DNA of 64,000 nt from Bacteroidales bacterium UBA4814. GTDB lineage: Bacteria; Bacteroidota; Bacteroidia; Bacteroidales; UBA7960. The notes beneath the pieces were generated by a model. The model saw nothing but the letters and a program-made list of their open reading frames with translations. It was not told the origin of the DNA and did no database searches. The stretch covers positions 62,001-126,000 of the forward strand of contig DHFW01000030.1 in the NCBI GenBank assembly GCA_002402465.1. The letters are read 5' to 3'. Both the position numbers and the translations under genes were made by a program. This document shows, piece by piece, positions 35,736 to 44,276 of the stretch. The first letter of the stretch is position 1; every line of letters starts with the position of its first letter.

Positions 35736-37367
35736 TTACTGCCGCTCTTTTCCCATCCATTTCCGCGAAAGCATGGCCAGCAGTAAGAGTATGCTGAAGA
35801 AAACAGCCATTTTTCCTGCCACATTTCCCTGCAGGGCGTAATAAGTGAGGCGATAATTCTGGTTTACACTTTCGCGGATGGCGGTTTGCTGCCACCATTG
35901 GGTTTTTTTCAGCACCTGCCCTTTCTGGTCGATAAACGACGAGATGCCTGTGCTGGCAGCTCTTACCACAGGCTTGCGCAGCTCAATGGCCCTGAGGCGG
36001 GCATATTCGTGATGCTGCCGATGTCCCGGAGTTTTGCGCCACCAGCCATCGTTGGTGAGTACGAAAATGAGGCCTGCTCCACGGCGGGCATATTCGCTCA
36101 TATAGTCGCCGTATATCGACTCGTAGCAAATGACCGGGGCCACCACCGGTTCGCCTGCTTCAGCCCGAAACACCTCCCGATGAGGCTGTGTGCCCATGCT
36201 GCCTGCAGTGCCGCCCAGGGCAGAAACAAGCTTGCCTATGGGTTTTAATACCGTAAAAAATGGCATACGCTCAATGCCCGGCACCAGCTTCGATTTGTGG
36301 TAATGGTCGAAGGCGCCTTGCTGTCCGATAAATACTGCCGAGTTGAACACATCGTAATGGTTTCCGGTTCCAGCCACAGGCCTGGCGGTGCGCGATGCAC
36401 TTTGTCCATCTTCGTAAAGCTGGTAGGTAAAACTACCGCTGACCCAGCTGAGTTGTGGATGAATGAAAAGAAACTCCCGGATCAGGTTTACGCCCCCGTT
36501 CAAATCTGTTTGATGCAACCAGACGCCTTCGGGCAAGCTAGCCTCGGGCGAAGCCACAAAACGGGTTCTGGGGCTAATTTCCTGATGGGCCAAGGCCACC
36601 ATGGTTTCTATCCTTTTGGCTGCTTCGGTGGGTGTTTGTGCCGGCTGATATGGGTCGTAGGAAGGCTGCACAATAACAACCTCCACCGGGTCGGGGTTTT
36701 CAGTATAGCGAGCATGCATTGCGAGCGAAAGAAGAAGCGGTGCTGCAAAGGTAATGGCCGTCAAAACACCAAACCAGCGGACTCTTTTTGCCTTGGCACC
36801 GGGGCTGCGCAACTCCTTGATCAGCGTAAAAAGCAAAATGTTGACCAGCAATACCCAGATGGCTCCTCCCGCGGTGCCCGTGTATTCGTACCACTGCACC
36901 CAGCGCGGCCAGGCGGCAAACACATTGCCCAGGTCGAGCCAGTTCCAGCTCAGGTCCCATTTCGAATGCAGATATTCGAAACTCAACCAGAAAAATACTA
37001 CCGGAAGCACACCCTGGTGCTTCGGAAGCATGCGCCTCCACACATGCATGAGCCACCAGGGTATGGCCATAAAAAGGGAGTTGAGCACAACGGCCGTAAT
37101 CATGCCTGGAACAGTGGCAAAAACAATCCACCAGGTGGTGAGCAGGTTCCAGACAAAAAAAGCCAGCCAGGCATGCATGAAAAAGTCAACGCTGCGGCGA
37201 TGGCTGCGCTCACCGAACATCTGGCTTTCGACCATTAGCAAAGGCAGCAATGCAACAAAAGCCAACACGGGCAGGCCCCTGGCTGGCCAGCTGGCGGCAA
37301 GCAACAGCCCGCTGGCCAGGCTGAGCAATATAAGCCGATGCTTTTTGATAAATACTGGTAAGGCCAT
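35736..37367 (-). CDS. lnt: Apolipoprotein N-acyltransferase
   Basis: Lnt adds the third acyl chain to the N-terminal Cys of lipoproteins in the inner membrane. About six transmembrane helices (~10-215) precede a nitrilase-fold domain (~225-490) with the three catalytic residues in recognisable settings: Glu in FVASPEASLPEGVW, Lys in YHKSKLVPGIERMPFF and Cys in APVICYESIYGDYM. A final helix ends the protein. I use the ATG at 37367 (543 residues) rather than a TTG seven codons upstream. Several proteins in this window carry lipoboxes and would be clients. Confidence 0.95.
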   Translation of the reverse strand: MALPVFIKKHRLILLSLASGLLLAASWPARGLPVLAFVALLPLLMVESQMFGERSHRRSVDFFMHAWLAFFVWNLLTTWWIVFATVPGMITAVVLNSLFMAIPWWLMHVWRRMLPKHQGVLPVVFFWLSFEYLHSKWDLSWNWLDLGNVFAAWPRWVQWYEYTGTAGGAIWVLLVNILLFTLIKELRSPGAKAKRVRWFGVLTAITFAAPLLLSLAMHARYTENPDPVEVVIVQPSYDPYQPAQTPTEAAKRIETMVALAHQEISPRTRFVASPEASLPEGVWLHQTDLNGGVNLIREFLFIHPQLSWVSGSFTYQLYEDGQSASRTARPVAGTGNHYDVFNSAVFIGQQGAFDHYHKSKLVPGIERMPFFTVLKPIGKLVSALGGTAGSMGTQPHREVFRAEAGEPVVAPVICYESIYGDYMSEYARRGAGLIFVLTNDGWWRKTPGHRQHHEYARLRAIELRKPVVRAASTGISSFIDQKGQVLKKTQWWQQTAIRESVNQNYRLTYYALQGNVAGKMAVFFSILLLLAMLSRKWMGKERQ

Positions 37368-37465
37368 TTGTGTGGTTTTTTTAGGCAATAAAAGTAAGGA
37401 AAATTGATGGGTTTGGCCCGGCAGGTATGGTTTAACGTTTTTTTAACCAAAATCGGGGTTTAAAC

Positions 37466-37496
37466 TTTGTTTAAAACATCTATTTCTCTAATTTTG
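37466..37496 (+). promoter_or_regulatory. Promoter of the TetR-family gene
   Basis: TTTG (37466-37469), a 19-base spacer and TAATTTTG (37489-37496) match the Bacteroidota housekeeping promoter (TTTG, 19-21 bases, TAnnTTTG) closely. The gene starts 21 bases further on. Confidence 0.65.
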
Positions 37497-37517
37497 GGAC
37501 GCAAAACTATACTATTC

Positions 37518-38132
37518 ATGGCCAAGAGCAAAAATACCGAACAAAAAATTTTCGATGCAGCCACCGAGCTATTTCTCGAAAAAGGGGTGGACCGTACTTC
37601 CGTGCGCGAAATTGCCAACAAAGCGGGTATCAACCTGGCTCTAATGAATTATTACTTCCGCTCCAAAGAGAATCTTTTCGATGCCATCTTTACCATGCTG
37701 GTAAAGAAAAACACCCGTAATCTGATCAAGATTCTCGATAGTGACCTTGGCCTTGAAGAAAAGATCAGGAAGTATGTGGAGGCTTATATCGATATGCTCA
37801 CCGATAACCCGTTGCTGGTTTCTTTTGTTATGGCCATAGTGCACCGCAGCCAGGAGCGCATTATCCAAATGAAGGCCATCAGCAGCCTTTACAGCACTTC
37901 GAAATTTGCCCAGCAGATTTTCGATGAAAGCAAAAAAGGCCACATTAAGCCCACCAGCCCTACTCAGCTTTTTGTCGATATGCTGTCGCTGATTACCTTT
38001 CCCTTTGCCATAAAGCTGCTCATTATGGACAAAAACAATTATGACGAGGCGCAATTCAGAGAGTTTATGGAAGAGCGCAAGCAGCGTATTCCCGATTTGC
38101 TGCTGATGAGCATAAAAAAGGAAGGGGAATAA
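37518..38132 (+). CDS. TetR-family transcriptional regulator
   Basis: The 204-residue regulator has a typical TetR DNA-binding domain at ~5-55: EQKIFDAATELFLEKGVDRT, then SVREIANKAGINLALMNYYF and RSKENLF. A helical ligand-binding domain of unknown specificity follows. The start is the ATG at 37518, preceded by a good promoter. It converges on queG with a nine-base gap and has no co-directional neighbour, so the regulated genes cannot be named from context; lnt diverges from it upstream. Confidence 0.94.
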   Translation: MAKSKNTEQKIFDAATELFLEKGVDRTSVREIANKAGINLALMNYYFRSKENLFDAIFTMLVKKNTRNLIKILDSDLGLEEKIRKYVEAYIDMLTDNPLLVSFVMAIVHRSQERIIQMKAISSLYSTSKFAQQIFDESKKGHIKPTSPTQLFVDMLSLITFPFAIKLLIMDKNNYDEAQFREFMEERKQRIPDLLLMSIKKEGE

Positions 38133-38141
38133 AAGCCGGGC

Positions 38142-39095
38142 TTACTTGTCCGTCCGGCCACCTGCCGCATCGATATTATCCCTGAGCTTTTCGAATTTTA
38201 TCCTGGACAAGGGCGACTTTGGTTTTTTGACCAGCCGGTTAAAAGATGCTTTGTCAATATTTTCCCAGTTATCATCACTCCAATTTCTCACAAATGTCAG
38301 GGCATTCAGTGCTGATTCGCCGGTTGGTTCAGTAAATCGGTTGTGAGGGCAAACATCCTGGCAAATGTCGCATCCAAAAATTCGTCCCTGCATTTTTTTT
38401 CTGAATTCTACGGGTATCCTGTCTTTTAGTTCGATGGTCAGGTAAGAAATGCAGCGTCGGGCATCAAGCAGCTTTGGTGCCACAAAGGCTCCGGTAGGGC
38501 AGGCATCAATACAACGGCGGCAGTTTCCGCAGAAATCTTTTTCGAAAGGGGTATCCGGCCTAAGTTCAATATTGGTGATGAGTTCTCCTAAAAAGAGAAA
38601 ACTTCCCTTTCGGGGAATGATCAGGCAGCCGTTTTTGCCTGTCCAGCCTAGTCCGGCCTGCACGGCCCAGGCTCTTTCGAGCACGGGGGCGCTATCGGTA
38701 AATACCCTGCCTTGGTGCTGAGGGGCCAGCTCCTTCAGTCTTTCCTCAAGTTTCCTTAGTTTTTCTTTTATAATGAAATGATAGTCAATGCCATAAGCAT
38801 ATTTTGAAACAAGATAGGAAGCATCGGGGTTTTGCTGTTCTGTCGGGAAGTAATTCATGGCCACTACGATCACCGAGCGGGCACCTTCTACCAGCATGCG
38901 CGGGTCAAGGCGTTTCTCCAAATGATTTTCCATATAGGCCATGGCTCCGTGCATGCCTTCTTTGAGCCATTTCTTAAGGGGAGTTTCGTGGGCGTGGAGT
39001 TTTTCGGCCGTTGCCACACCACAGGCCGTGAAACCCAGTTGCAGGGCTTCTTGCTTTATGATGTCGGTAATCTCTTGTGTGCTGGGGCCTTGCAT
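38142..39095 (-). CDS. queG: Epoxyqueuosine reductase
   Basis: QueG reduces epoxyqueuosine to queuosine in the wobble position of tRNAs, using cobalamin and two [4Fe-4S] clusters. The 317-residue protein has the cluster motifs CGNCRRCIDACPTGA and CDICQDVCPHN, the N-terminal cobalamin-domain stretch LGFTACGVATAEKL, and ARSVIVVAMNYFP. It lies 10 bases after ruvB on the same strand and is probably co-transcribed with it. B12 is also used by the methylmalonyl-CoA mutase system implied elsewhere in the window. Confidence 0.96.
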   Translation of the reverse strand: MQGPSTQEITDIIKQEALQLGFTACGVATAEKLHAHETPLKKWLKEGMHGAMAYMENHLEKRLDPRMLVEGARSVIVVAMNYFPTEQQNPDASYLVSKYAYGIDYHFIIKEKLRKLEERLKELAPQHQGRVFTDSAPVLERAWAVQAGLGWTGKNGCLIIPRKGSFLFLGELITNIELRPDTPFEKDFCGNCRRCIDACPTGAFVAPKLLDARRCISYLTIELKDRIPVEFRKKMQGRIFGCDICQDVCPHNRFTEPTGESALNALTFVRNWSDDNWENIDKASFNRLVKKPKSPLSRIKFEKLRDNIDAAGGRTDK

Positions 39096-39105
39096 AGGCG
39101 GCTGA

Positions 39106-40131
39106 TTAATCGAACAGGGTGCCCGAACCGGGTGCCTTTATGCGGCCCAGGTGCTGATAAGCGCGGGCTGTGGCTTCGCGGCCCCGAGGAGTGCGCATGA
39201 TATATCCTTCCATGATCAGAAAGGGCTCATACACCTCTTCAATGGTGCCGGCATCTTCGCCCACCGCTGTAGCCACGTTGTTCAGCCCTACGGGGCCTCC
39301 CTTAAACTTGTCGATGATGGTACTCAGGATTTTGTTGTCCATCTCATCCAGGCCGTATTTGTCTACGTTGAGGGCGCTAAGCCCATAGTGCGCTATTTCG
39401 ATGCCGATGCTGCCATTGCCTTTTATCTGGGCAAAGTCGCGTACGCGGCGAAGCAGTGCGTTGGCAATACGCGGGGTGCCGCGGCTGCGGCCTGCTATTT
39501 CGCGGGCAGCCTCTTCGGTAATACTTACACGCAGTATGCCGGCCGAGCGCTTCACGATGGTGGTGAGCAGGGTGGCATCGTAATAGTTGAGGCGCGAGTT
39601 GATGCCAAAGCGTGCGCGCAGGGGCGAGGTAAGCAGGCCCGAACGGGTGGTGGCCCCGATAAGGGTAAACGGGTTCAGGCTGATTTGCACGCTGCGGGCG
39701 TTGGGGCCCGTTTCGATCATGATGTCGATCTTGAAATCTTCCATGGCCGAGTACAGATATTCCTCTACTACAGGGCTCAGACGATGTATCTCATCAATGA
39801 AAAGCACGTCGTGGGGCTCCAGGTTGGTAAGCAAACCGGCCAGGTCGCCGGGCTTGTCTAAAACAGGTCCGGAGGTAACTTTTATGCCCACACCCATCTC
39901 GTTGGCAATTATGTTGGCCAGGGTGGTTTTTCCCAGCCCGGGCGGGCCATGCAAAAGCACATGGTCCAGGGCTTCACCGCGTTTTCGTGCCGCACCCACA
40001 AATACCTTCAGGTTTTCTACCACCCCATGCTGCCCCGTAAAGCTCGAAAAGCTGCCGGGCCGGAGGGCGTTTTCAAATTCCTTCTCGGCAGGGCTTAGTT
40101 GGCTGCCATCAGGGTCGAGGTGGGTATTCAT
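39106..40131 (-). CDS. ruvB: Holliday junction branch-migration helicase RuvB
   Basis: RuvB is the AAA+ ring motor that, with RuvA, drives branch migration of Holliday junctions. The 341-residue protein has Walker A HGPPGLGKTTLAN, Walker B LFIDEIHRLSP, sensor region GATTRSGLLTSPLRARFG with the arginine finger context, and the C-terminal winged helix (YIMRTPRGREATARAYQHLG). The family-typical N-terminus (LRPGSFSSFTGQ) has Ser-Phe-Ser where many relatives have a LRP-xx-xx-Y pattern. A good promoter lies upstream at 40163-40194. Confidence 0.97.
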   Translation of the reverse strand: MNTHLDPDGSQLSPAEKEFENALRPGSFSSFTGQHGVVENLKVFVGAARKRGEALDHVLLHGPPGLGKTTLANIIANEMGVGIKVTSGPVLDKPGDLAGLLTNLEPHDVLFIDEIHRLSPVVEEYLYSAMEDFKIDIMIETGPNARSVQISLNPFTLIGATTRSGLLTSPLRARFGINSRLNYYDATLLTTIVKRSAGILRVSITEEAAREIAGRSRGTPRIANALLRRVRDFAQIKGNGSIGIEIAHYGLSALNVDKYGLDEMDNKILSTIIDKFKGGPVGLNNVATAVGEDAGTIEEVYEPFLIMEGYIMRTPRGREATARAYQHLGRIKAPGSGTLFD

Positions 40132-40162
40132 GGAGTGCTTTTTTTGTCTGATTGATAACGTG

Positions 40163-40194
40163 CAAATTTAATGATTTAATCGGATGCAGCCCAA
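40163..40194 (-). promoter_or_regulatory. Candidate ruvB promoter
   Basis: On the minus strand TTG (40194-40192), a 21-base spacer and TAAATTTG (40170-40163) match the Bacteroidota pattern. The element ends 32 bases before the ruvB ATG. Confidence 0.5.
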
Positions 40195-40265
40195 TGCAGT
40201 TCAGATGAGCCATTCTTTAAAATGCATACAATTATTTTTTAACTTTACTTCTTTGAAATCCCAGT

Positions 40266-41255
40266 ATGAGTCACGCGTTACTGATTGAGCGTATTTTTTC
40301 TCTCGACCACCCGGGCGACTTCGACTCCGCGGCCCTGGATGTTTTTCGCCACCAGTATTTTCACAACCAGGTTTACCGCTCGTTTTGCGATGCGCTGAAT
40401 AAAAGTCCTGAAAACGTTGGGGCGGTCAGCCAGATTCCCTTCTTGCCGGTTTCTTTTTTTCAGCAGCAGCGGGTGGTGGCTTTTAATGATCCCGAAGCCC
40501 ATGTTTTCACCAGTTCGGGAACCACTGGCAGCACGCCCTCCAGGCATTATGTGTATGATCCGGGGGTTTATGAAACCAGTTTCGTGCGCGGTTTCAGGCG
40601 TTTTTATGGCGAGCCAACCGATTATTGCATCCTTGCCTTGCTGCCCGGCTACCTCGAGCGCAGTGGCTCTTCGCTGGTTTACATGGCCGACCACCTCATT
40701 GGATTAAGCCAGCATCCCCATAGCGGTTTTTATCTTCACGACCTGGCCCTGCTGGCCGAAAAACTCAGTTGGCTGCACCAAAAAGGACAGCGCACCCTTT
40801 TGTTGGGCGTCACCTTTGCCCTGCTCGACCTGGCCGAGAAATTTCCTGTCAGCATTCCCAATGCCATTATTATGGAAACAGGCGGCATGAAGGGCCGCCG
40901 CAGGGAGCTGGTTCGTGAGGAATTGCACAGCATCCTCCAGAATGCTTTTGGGGTGGAAAGCATTCATTCGGAATACGGCATGACCGAGCTTTTTTCGCAG
41001 GCCTATTCCAAAGGCAAGGGTCTTTTCGAGTGCCCGCCCTGGATGAAAGTACTTATTCGCGATACCAACGACCCACTGAGCCTGCTTCCGCCGGGCCGAA
41101 GCGGTGGCATCAACATTATCGATTTGGCCAACATTCATACCTGCAGCTTCCTGGCTACCCAGGATCTGGGAAGGATACACCCCAGCGGACAGTTCGAGGT
41201 GCTGGGCCGCTTCGATCACAGCGACGTCCGCGGTTGTAATTTAATGGTGGAATAG
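40266..41255 (+). CDS. LuxE/acyl-protein synthetase-like protein
   Basis: The 329-residue protein belongs to the ANL-like acyl-protein synthetase (LuxE) family. It has the phosphate-binding loop FTSSGTTGSTPSRHYVYD, a central ILALLPGYLERSGSSLVYM, and the later EYGMTELFSQAYSKG and FEVLGRFDHSDVRGCNLM, which correspond to adenylation motifs. LuxE activates fatty acids for reduction to aldehydes in luminous bacteria, but no luxC or luxD neighbour is present. In non-luminous Bacteroidota such stand-alone genes have no settled role. Activation of a carboxylate as acyl-AMP is the safest inference. Confidence 0.85.
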   Translation: MSHALLIERIFSLDHPGDFDSAALDVFRHQYFHNQVYRSFCDALNKSPENVGAVSQIPFLPVSFFQQQRVVAFNDPEAHVFTSSGTTGSTPSRHYVYDPGVYETSFVRGFRRFYGEPTDYCILALLPGYLERSGSSLVYMADHLIGLSQHPHSGFYLHDLALLAEKLSWLHQKGQRTLLLGVTFALLDLAEKFPVSIPNAIIMETGGMKGRRRELVREELHSILQNAFGVESIHSEYGMTELFSQAYSKGKGLFECPPWMKVLIRDTNDPLSLLPPGRSGGINIIDLANIHTCSFLATQDLGRIHPSGQFEVLGRFDHSDVRGCNLMVE

Positions 41256-41410
41256 CGCAGGAGAAGAAGATGAGAAAGTGAGAAATGAGAGGGTGGGAAG
41301 GTAAGGATTTGAGGGTTTGAGGATAAGAAGATTGGAAAATGAGAAGAAAAGCCGCGTAGCGGAGAAATATGGTAGAAAAATCCGCGTAAATCCGTTAAAA
41401 TCAGTGTAAT
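41256..41410. other. Purine-rich spacer with short repeats
   Basis: The 155-base gap is dominated by GAG/AAG-rich sequence with loosely repeated GTGAGAAATGAGAGGG-like units. It includes the small palindrome CCGCGTAGCGG and then a repeated pattern in AATCCGCGTAAATCCG, whose unit looks like those of dispersed Bacteroidota spacer repeats. No gene or promoter is visible. Confidence 0.4.
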
Positions 41411-41968
41411 CTAGAAAATAAACTCCAGCAAGAACCGGAATCCTGCCACAATAAGGAATGCCCCGCCAAAAATGGTGACGCGTTTGGCGAAGGCCAGCCC
41501 CAGGTTTTGTCCGCCGGCCAGTCCGAACAAGGTAAAGAAAAACACGGTTATGGCAATCAGGAAGGTGGCCGTTAAAATGGGCGCGCTCATAATGCCCAGC
41601 ACCAGCCCGGCCAGCAGGGCATTCATTCCGGTGGCCACCGAAAGGGCAAAAATTACCCTTTGGTTGTTGATGTCGAACACCTTGGTTTCCGGACGCTTGC
41701 GCCAGGCTTCCATGATTAGCTTCACGCCAATAATCATAAGGATGAGGAATGATGACCAGCCTTCGATGCCTTCAACGGTATAATGTGCCCAGCGGCCAAG
41801 GTAATATCCCGCGAAAGCGAAAACAAAGTGGCTGAGGGCAAAGGCCAGGGCCGTTTTAAGTGGGATGCCCGGAACTACTTTTCCCGAAAGGGCGCTGTTT
41901 GCAATGGCCAGTCCAAAGCAATTCATGGCCAGCCCAAGGGCAATGATAAAAAGAATCAGGATATCCAA
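41411..41968 (-). CDS. MntP-like (DUF204) membrane protein lacking both key aspartates
   Basis: The 185-residue protein has the six-helix, two-fold-repeated architecture of the MntP manganese exporters: helix 1 ALGLAMNCFGLAIANS, its repeat equivalent ATGMNALLAGLVLG, and a central hydrophilic loop (~88-103). In MntP the two repeats carry conserved Asp residues (MDAFA and LDAMAVG types) needed for export. Here both are Asn: Asn16 and Asn116. A cysteine and glycine beside Asn16 also differ. It is therefore either a paralogue with another substrate or one that has lost Mn2+ export. It is 21 bases downstream of the methionine sulfoxide reductase gene on the same strand. Confidence 0.8.
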   Translation of the reverse strand: MDILILFIIALGLAMNCFGLAIANSALSGKVVPGIPLKTALAFALSHFVFAFAGYYLGRWAHYTVEGIEGWSSFLILMIIGVKLIMEAWRKRPETKVFDINNQRVIFALSVATGMNALLAGLVLGIMSAPILTATFLIAITVFFFTLFGLAGGQNLGLAFAKRVTIFGGAFLIVAGFRFLLEFIF

Positions 41969-41989
41969 TTTGAACTAAGTTTTGGTTTG

Positions 41990-42445
41990 TCAGATCAAAC
42001 TTACAATCTTTTCGAGCCAGATGCGATCGGATTCATCAAATGAATTGTAATCTTTGCTGTCCACATCGAGCACACCAATGATATCGTTGGTGTCGTTGCG
42101 CAAAGGCACCACGATTTCGCTGTTTGAGCGGCTGTCGCAGGCAATATGCCCCGGAAACAGATGCACATCGGGCACAATAATGCTTTTTGCCTGGTTTATG
42201 CCGGCCCAGCATACGCCTGTGTCTTTAGCCAGCAACTGACAGGCAACCGGTCCCTGGTAAGGTCCAACGATCAGCTCACCGTTGTCGATCAGGTAAAAGC
42301 CCGTCCAGAAAAAATAATCCATTTTGTGGCTGAGCACGGCCACCACCGTGGCCATCCGCGAAAGCGCATTGCCTGGTTTGAGCAAAAGGCCCTGCAGTTG
42401 TTCGTATATGCGCTGATAGCGTCTGTTTTTGCGGTCAGTATTCAT
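41990..42445 (-). CDS. msrC: GAF-domain free methionine-(R)-sulfoxide reductase
   Basis: The enzyme reduces free Met-R-sulfoxide in the cytoplasm, a repair and recycling role under oxidative stress. The 151-residue GAF domain keeps the three family cysteines: Cys69 in GPVACQLL, Cys79 in TGVCWAG and Cys103 in PGHIACDS, together with the neighbouring SEIVVPLRND. A Trp follows Cys79 where most family members have Gly. The start ATG overlaps (ATGA) the stop of a tiny upstream frame made of a 9-bp tandem repeat. The MntP-like gene follows 21 bases later, so the two probably share a transcript. Confidence 0.9.
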   Translation of the reverse strand: MNTDRKNRRYQRIYEQLQGLLLKPGNALSRMATVVAVLSHKMDYFFWTGFYLIDNGELIVGPYQGPVACQLLAKDTGVCWAGINQAKSIIVPDVHLFPGHIACDSRSNSEIVVPLRNDTNDIIGVLDVDSKDYNSFDESDRIWLEKIVSLI

Positions 42446-42493
42446 AGGGGAAAGGTTGTCATGGTTATCATGGTTATCATTGTTGTCATGGTT
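42446..42493 (-). repeat. 9-bp tandem repeat forming a 15-codon leader ORF before msrC
   Basis: Four full units and part of a fifth, of the form GGTTRTCAT on the plus strand (42454-42493), lie directly upstream of msrC. Read on the minus strand from 42489, they give the frame MTTMITMITMTTFPL followed by TGA. That TGA overlaps the msrC ATG as ATGA. Since the unit is nine bases long, changes in copy number keep the frame. The repeats are directly visible; translation of the leader and coupling are inference. Confidence 0.5.
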
Positions 42494-42548
42494 GAAAAAA
42501 TTATTTCAACAAAACATTAATGATAACACCGAACTCCCCAAAAAGTTG

Positions 42549-43925
42549 CTAGGCCTTTTCCAGTTCCACGGTGAAGTGGCGCATGATTGGGGCCTCGGAA
42601 ACGATGCGGTAGCCTTTTTTGATGGTGTGGCGGCGGTCGTAAATGTTTTTGAGGCAGGCTGCCACATAGTCCATGTGGTTGTTGGTATAAGCTCTTCGCG
42701 GGATGGCGAGCCTGAGCAGCTCCAGGGCAGGATAGCGGTTTTTGCGCGAGAGCGGGTCGCGGTCGGCAAGTAAAGTGCCTATCTCAACGCTGCGCACGCC
42801 CCCTTCAAGATAAAGCTCAACACCCAGTGTCTGCGCCTGGTATTCTTCTTTGGGTATATGCGCAAGAAACTTTTTGGCATCTACAAACACGGCGTGGCCG
42901 CCGGTGGGTTGCTGTATGGGAATGCCATACTCCATAAGTTTGTTGCCGAGATAAGCCACCTGCCCAATGCGTGCCTCCAGGTAATCGAATTCGGTGCCTT
43001 CCATCAGCCCCTGCGCCAGCGCGCCCAGGTCGCGGCCGGCCAGCCCGCCATAGGTAATATATCCTTCGAACATGATGTTGAACATGCTGGCTTTGTCGAA
43101 CAGGGCTTTGTCGCGGCAAGCGATAAAACCGCCGATGTTTACAATAGCGTCTTTCTTGCTGCTCATGGTGGCCCCATCCACATAGGAGAACATCTCCTTT
43201 ACGATATCGCGAATGCCATGGTTTTCGTATTCCTTTTCGCGCACTTTGATAAAGTAGGCGTTCTCGGCAAAGCGTGCGGCATCGAAAAATACGGGGATGT
43301 CGTATTGCCGGCAAAGGGCCGAAACATCCTTAATGTTCTGCATGCTCACGGGTTGACCACCCGAGGTGTTGCAGGTAACCGTTATCAGGCAAAGGGGGAT
43401 TTTTTCTTTGGGGTATTTTTTAAAGACCTTCTCGAGTTTGTCCAGGTCGATGTTGCCTTTAAAGGGATGTATCAGGGTTGTGTCGGTGGCCTCATCGATG
43501 GTGCAGTCGATGGCCCGGGCGCGGCGGTATTCAATGTGGCCCTTGGTAGTGTCGAAGTGCGAGTTGCCGGGCACCACATCGCCCTGCTTGATCATGGCCG
43601 AGAAGAGCACGTTTTCAGCGGCACGGCCCTGATGGGTGGGCAAAAAGTAGGGCATGCCCAACAAGCTGTTGATGGTTTCCTTGAGTTTGAAATAGGAAAG
43701 CGAGCCTGCGTAGCTTTCGTCGCCCAGCATCATTTCCGACCATTGCATGTGGCTCATGGCGCCAGTGCCCGAGTCGGTAAGCAAGTCGATAAAAACCTGA
43801 TCGCTGCGCAGGTTAAATAGGTTGTAACGCGCCTGGGCAATCCATTGTTCGCGCTCCTGGCGGGTGCTTTTTTTGAGGGGTTCTACTACTTTGATTTTAT
43901 AAGGTTCTGCAAAAGGTAATTCCAT
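42549..43925 (-). CDS. tnaA: Tryptophanase
   Basis: This PLP enzyme splits tryptophan into indole, pyruvate and ammonia. The 458-residue protein could be mistaken for tyrosine phenol-lyase, but three positions favour tryptophanase. HFDTTKGH has Asp where the lyase has Thr; RSVEIGTLL has Ile where the lyase has the substrate-binding Arg; and MRHFTVEL has His where the lyase has Phe. PLP contacts include the lysine in TMSSKKDAIVN and THQGRAAE. Other segments (SGTGAMSHMQW, VDGATMSSKK) look intermediate. No leader peptide (TnaC) or tryptophan permease gene is next to it, unlike in enterobacteria. Confidence 0.92.
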   Translation of the reverse strand: MELPFAEPYKIKVVEPLKKSTRQEREQWIAQARYNLFNLRSDQVFIDLLTDSGTGAMSHMQWSEMMLGDESYAGSLSYFKLKETINSLLGMPYFLPTHQGRAAENVLFSAMIKQGDVVPGNSHFDTTKGHIEYRRARAIDCTIDEATDTTLIHPFKGNIDLDKLEKVFKKYPKEKIPLCLITVTCNTSGGQPVSMQNIKDVSALCRQYDIPVFFDAARFAENAYFIKVREKEYENHGIRDIVKEMFSYVDGATMSSKKDAIVNIGGFIACRDKALFDKASMFNIMFEGYITYGGLAGRDLGALAQGLMEGTEFDYLEARIGQVAYLGNKLMEYGIPIQQPTGGHAVFVDAKKFLAHIPKEEYQAQTLGVELYLEGGVRSVEIGTLLADRDPLSRKNRYPALELLRLAIPRRAYTNNHMDYVAACLKNIYDRRHTIKKGYRIVSEAPIMRHFTVELEKA

Positions 43926-44276
43926 AATGAGTTTGAGTTAATGAAAAGTGAAAAAATAAAAGTGAAAAATTGAAAGAGGCGAGAAACGCCAGGGAAGGGA
44001 AAGTCTTGGATGGCTAGCCCTGAAACTCATCGCGGCGCTTGATATTGCGGTAAACCTGTTTGGTGGTCATGAGGTTAAACATAATGCTCAGAAAAGGGTG
44101 TAGCTGCAAAAATAAGAATTTTTAAATTGTTCTGAAACATCATTTAACTGGTTTTGCGGAGCTTAAGTTTTTGCCAGCATTATTCATCAAACGGATTTAT
44201 CCTATCTTTGTATAACTTTTTCGAAACCATTCCTGTGATTGATTTTCGGGAAGGGTCTTTCTTTTAATCATTTGTT
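43926..44276. other. 351-base spacer between tryptophanase and an acyltransferase gene
   Basis: The left third is A-rich with loose GTGAAAAA repeats. A minus-strand frame of 22 codons (44082 to 44014, beginning MFNLMTTKQVYRN) is the only short frame with natural-looking composition; it is too short to call. On the plus strand TATCTTTG (44203-44210) fits a -7 element 66 bases before the next gene. Nothing else is recognisable. Confidence 0.35.

Noticed and set aside
42446..42493. CRISPR array
   Set aside because: Units are nine bases long with no spacers, and no cas gene is present.
42549..43925. Tyrosine phenol-lyase
   Set aside because: Three discriminating positions (Asp in HFDTTKGH, Ile in VEIG, His in MRHFT) match tryptophanase.
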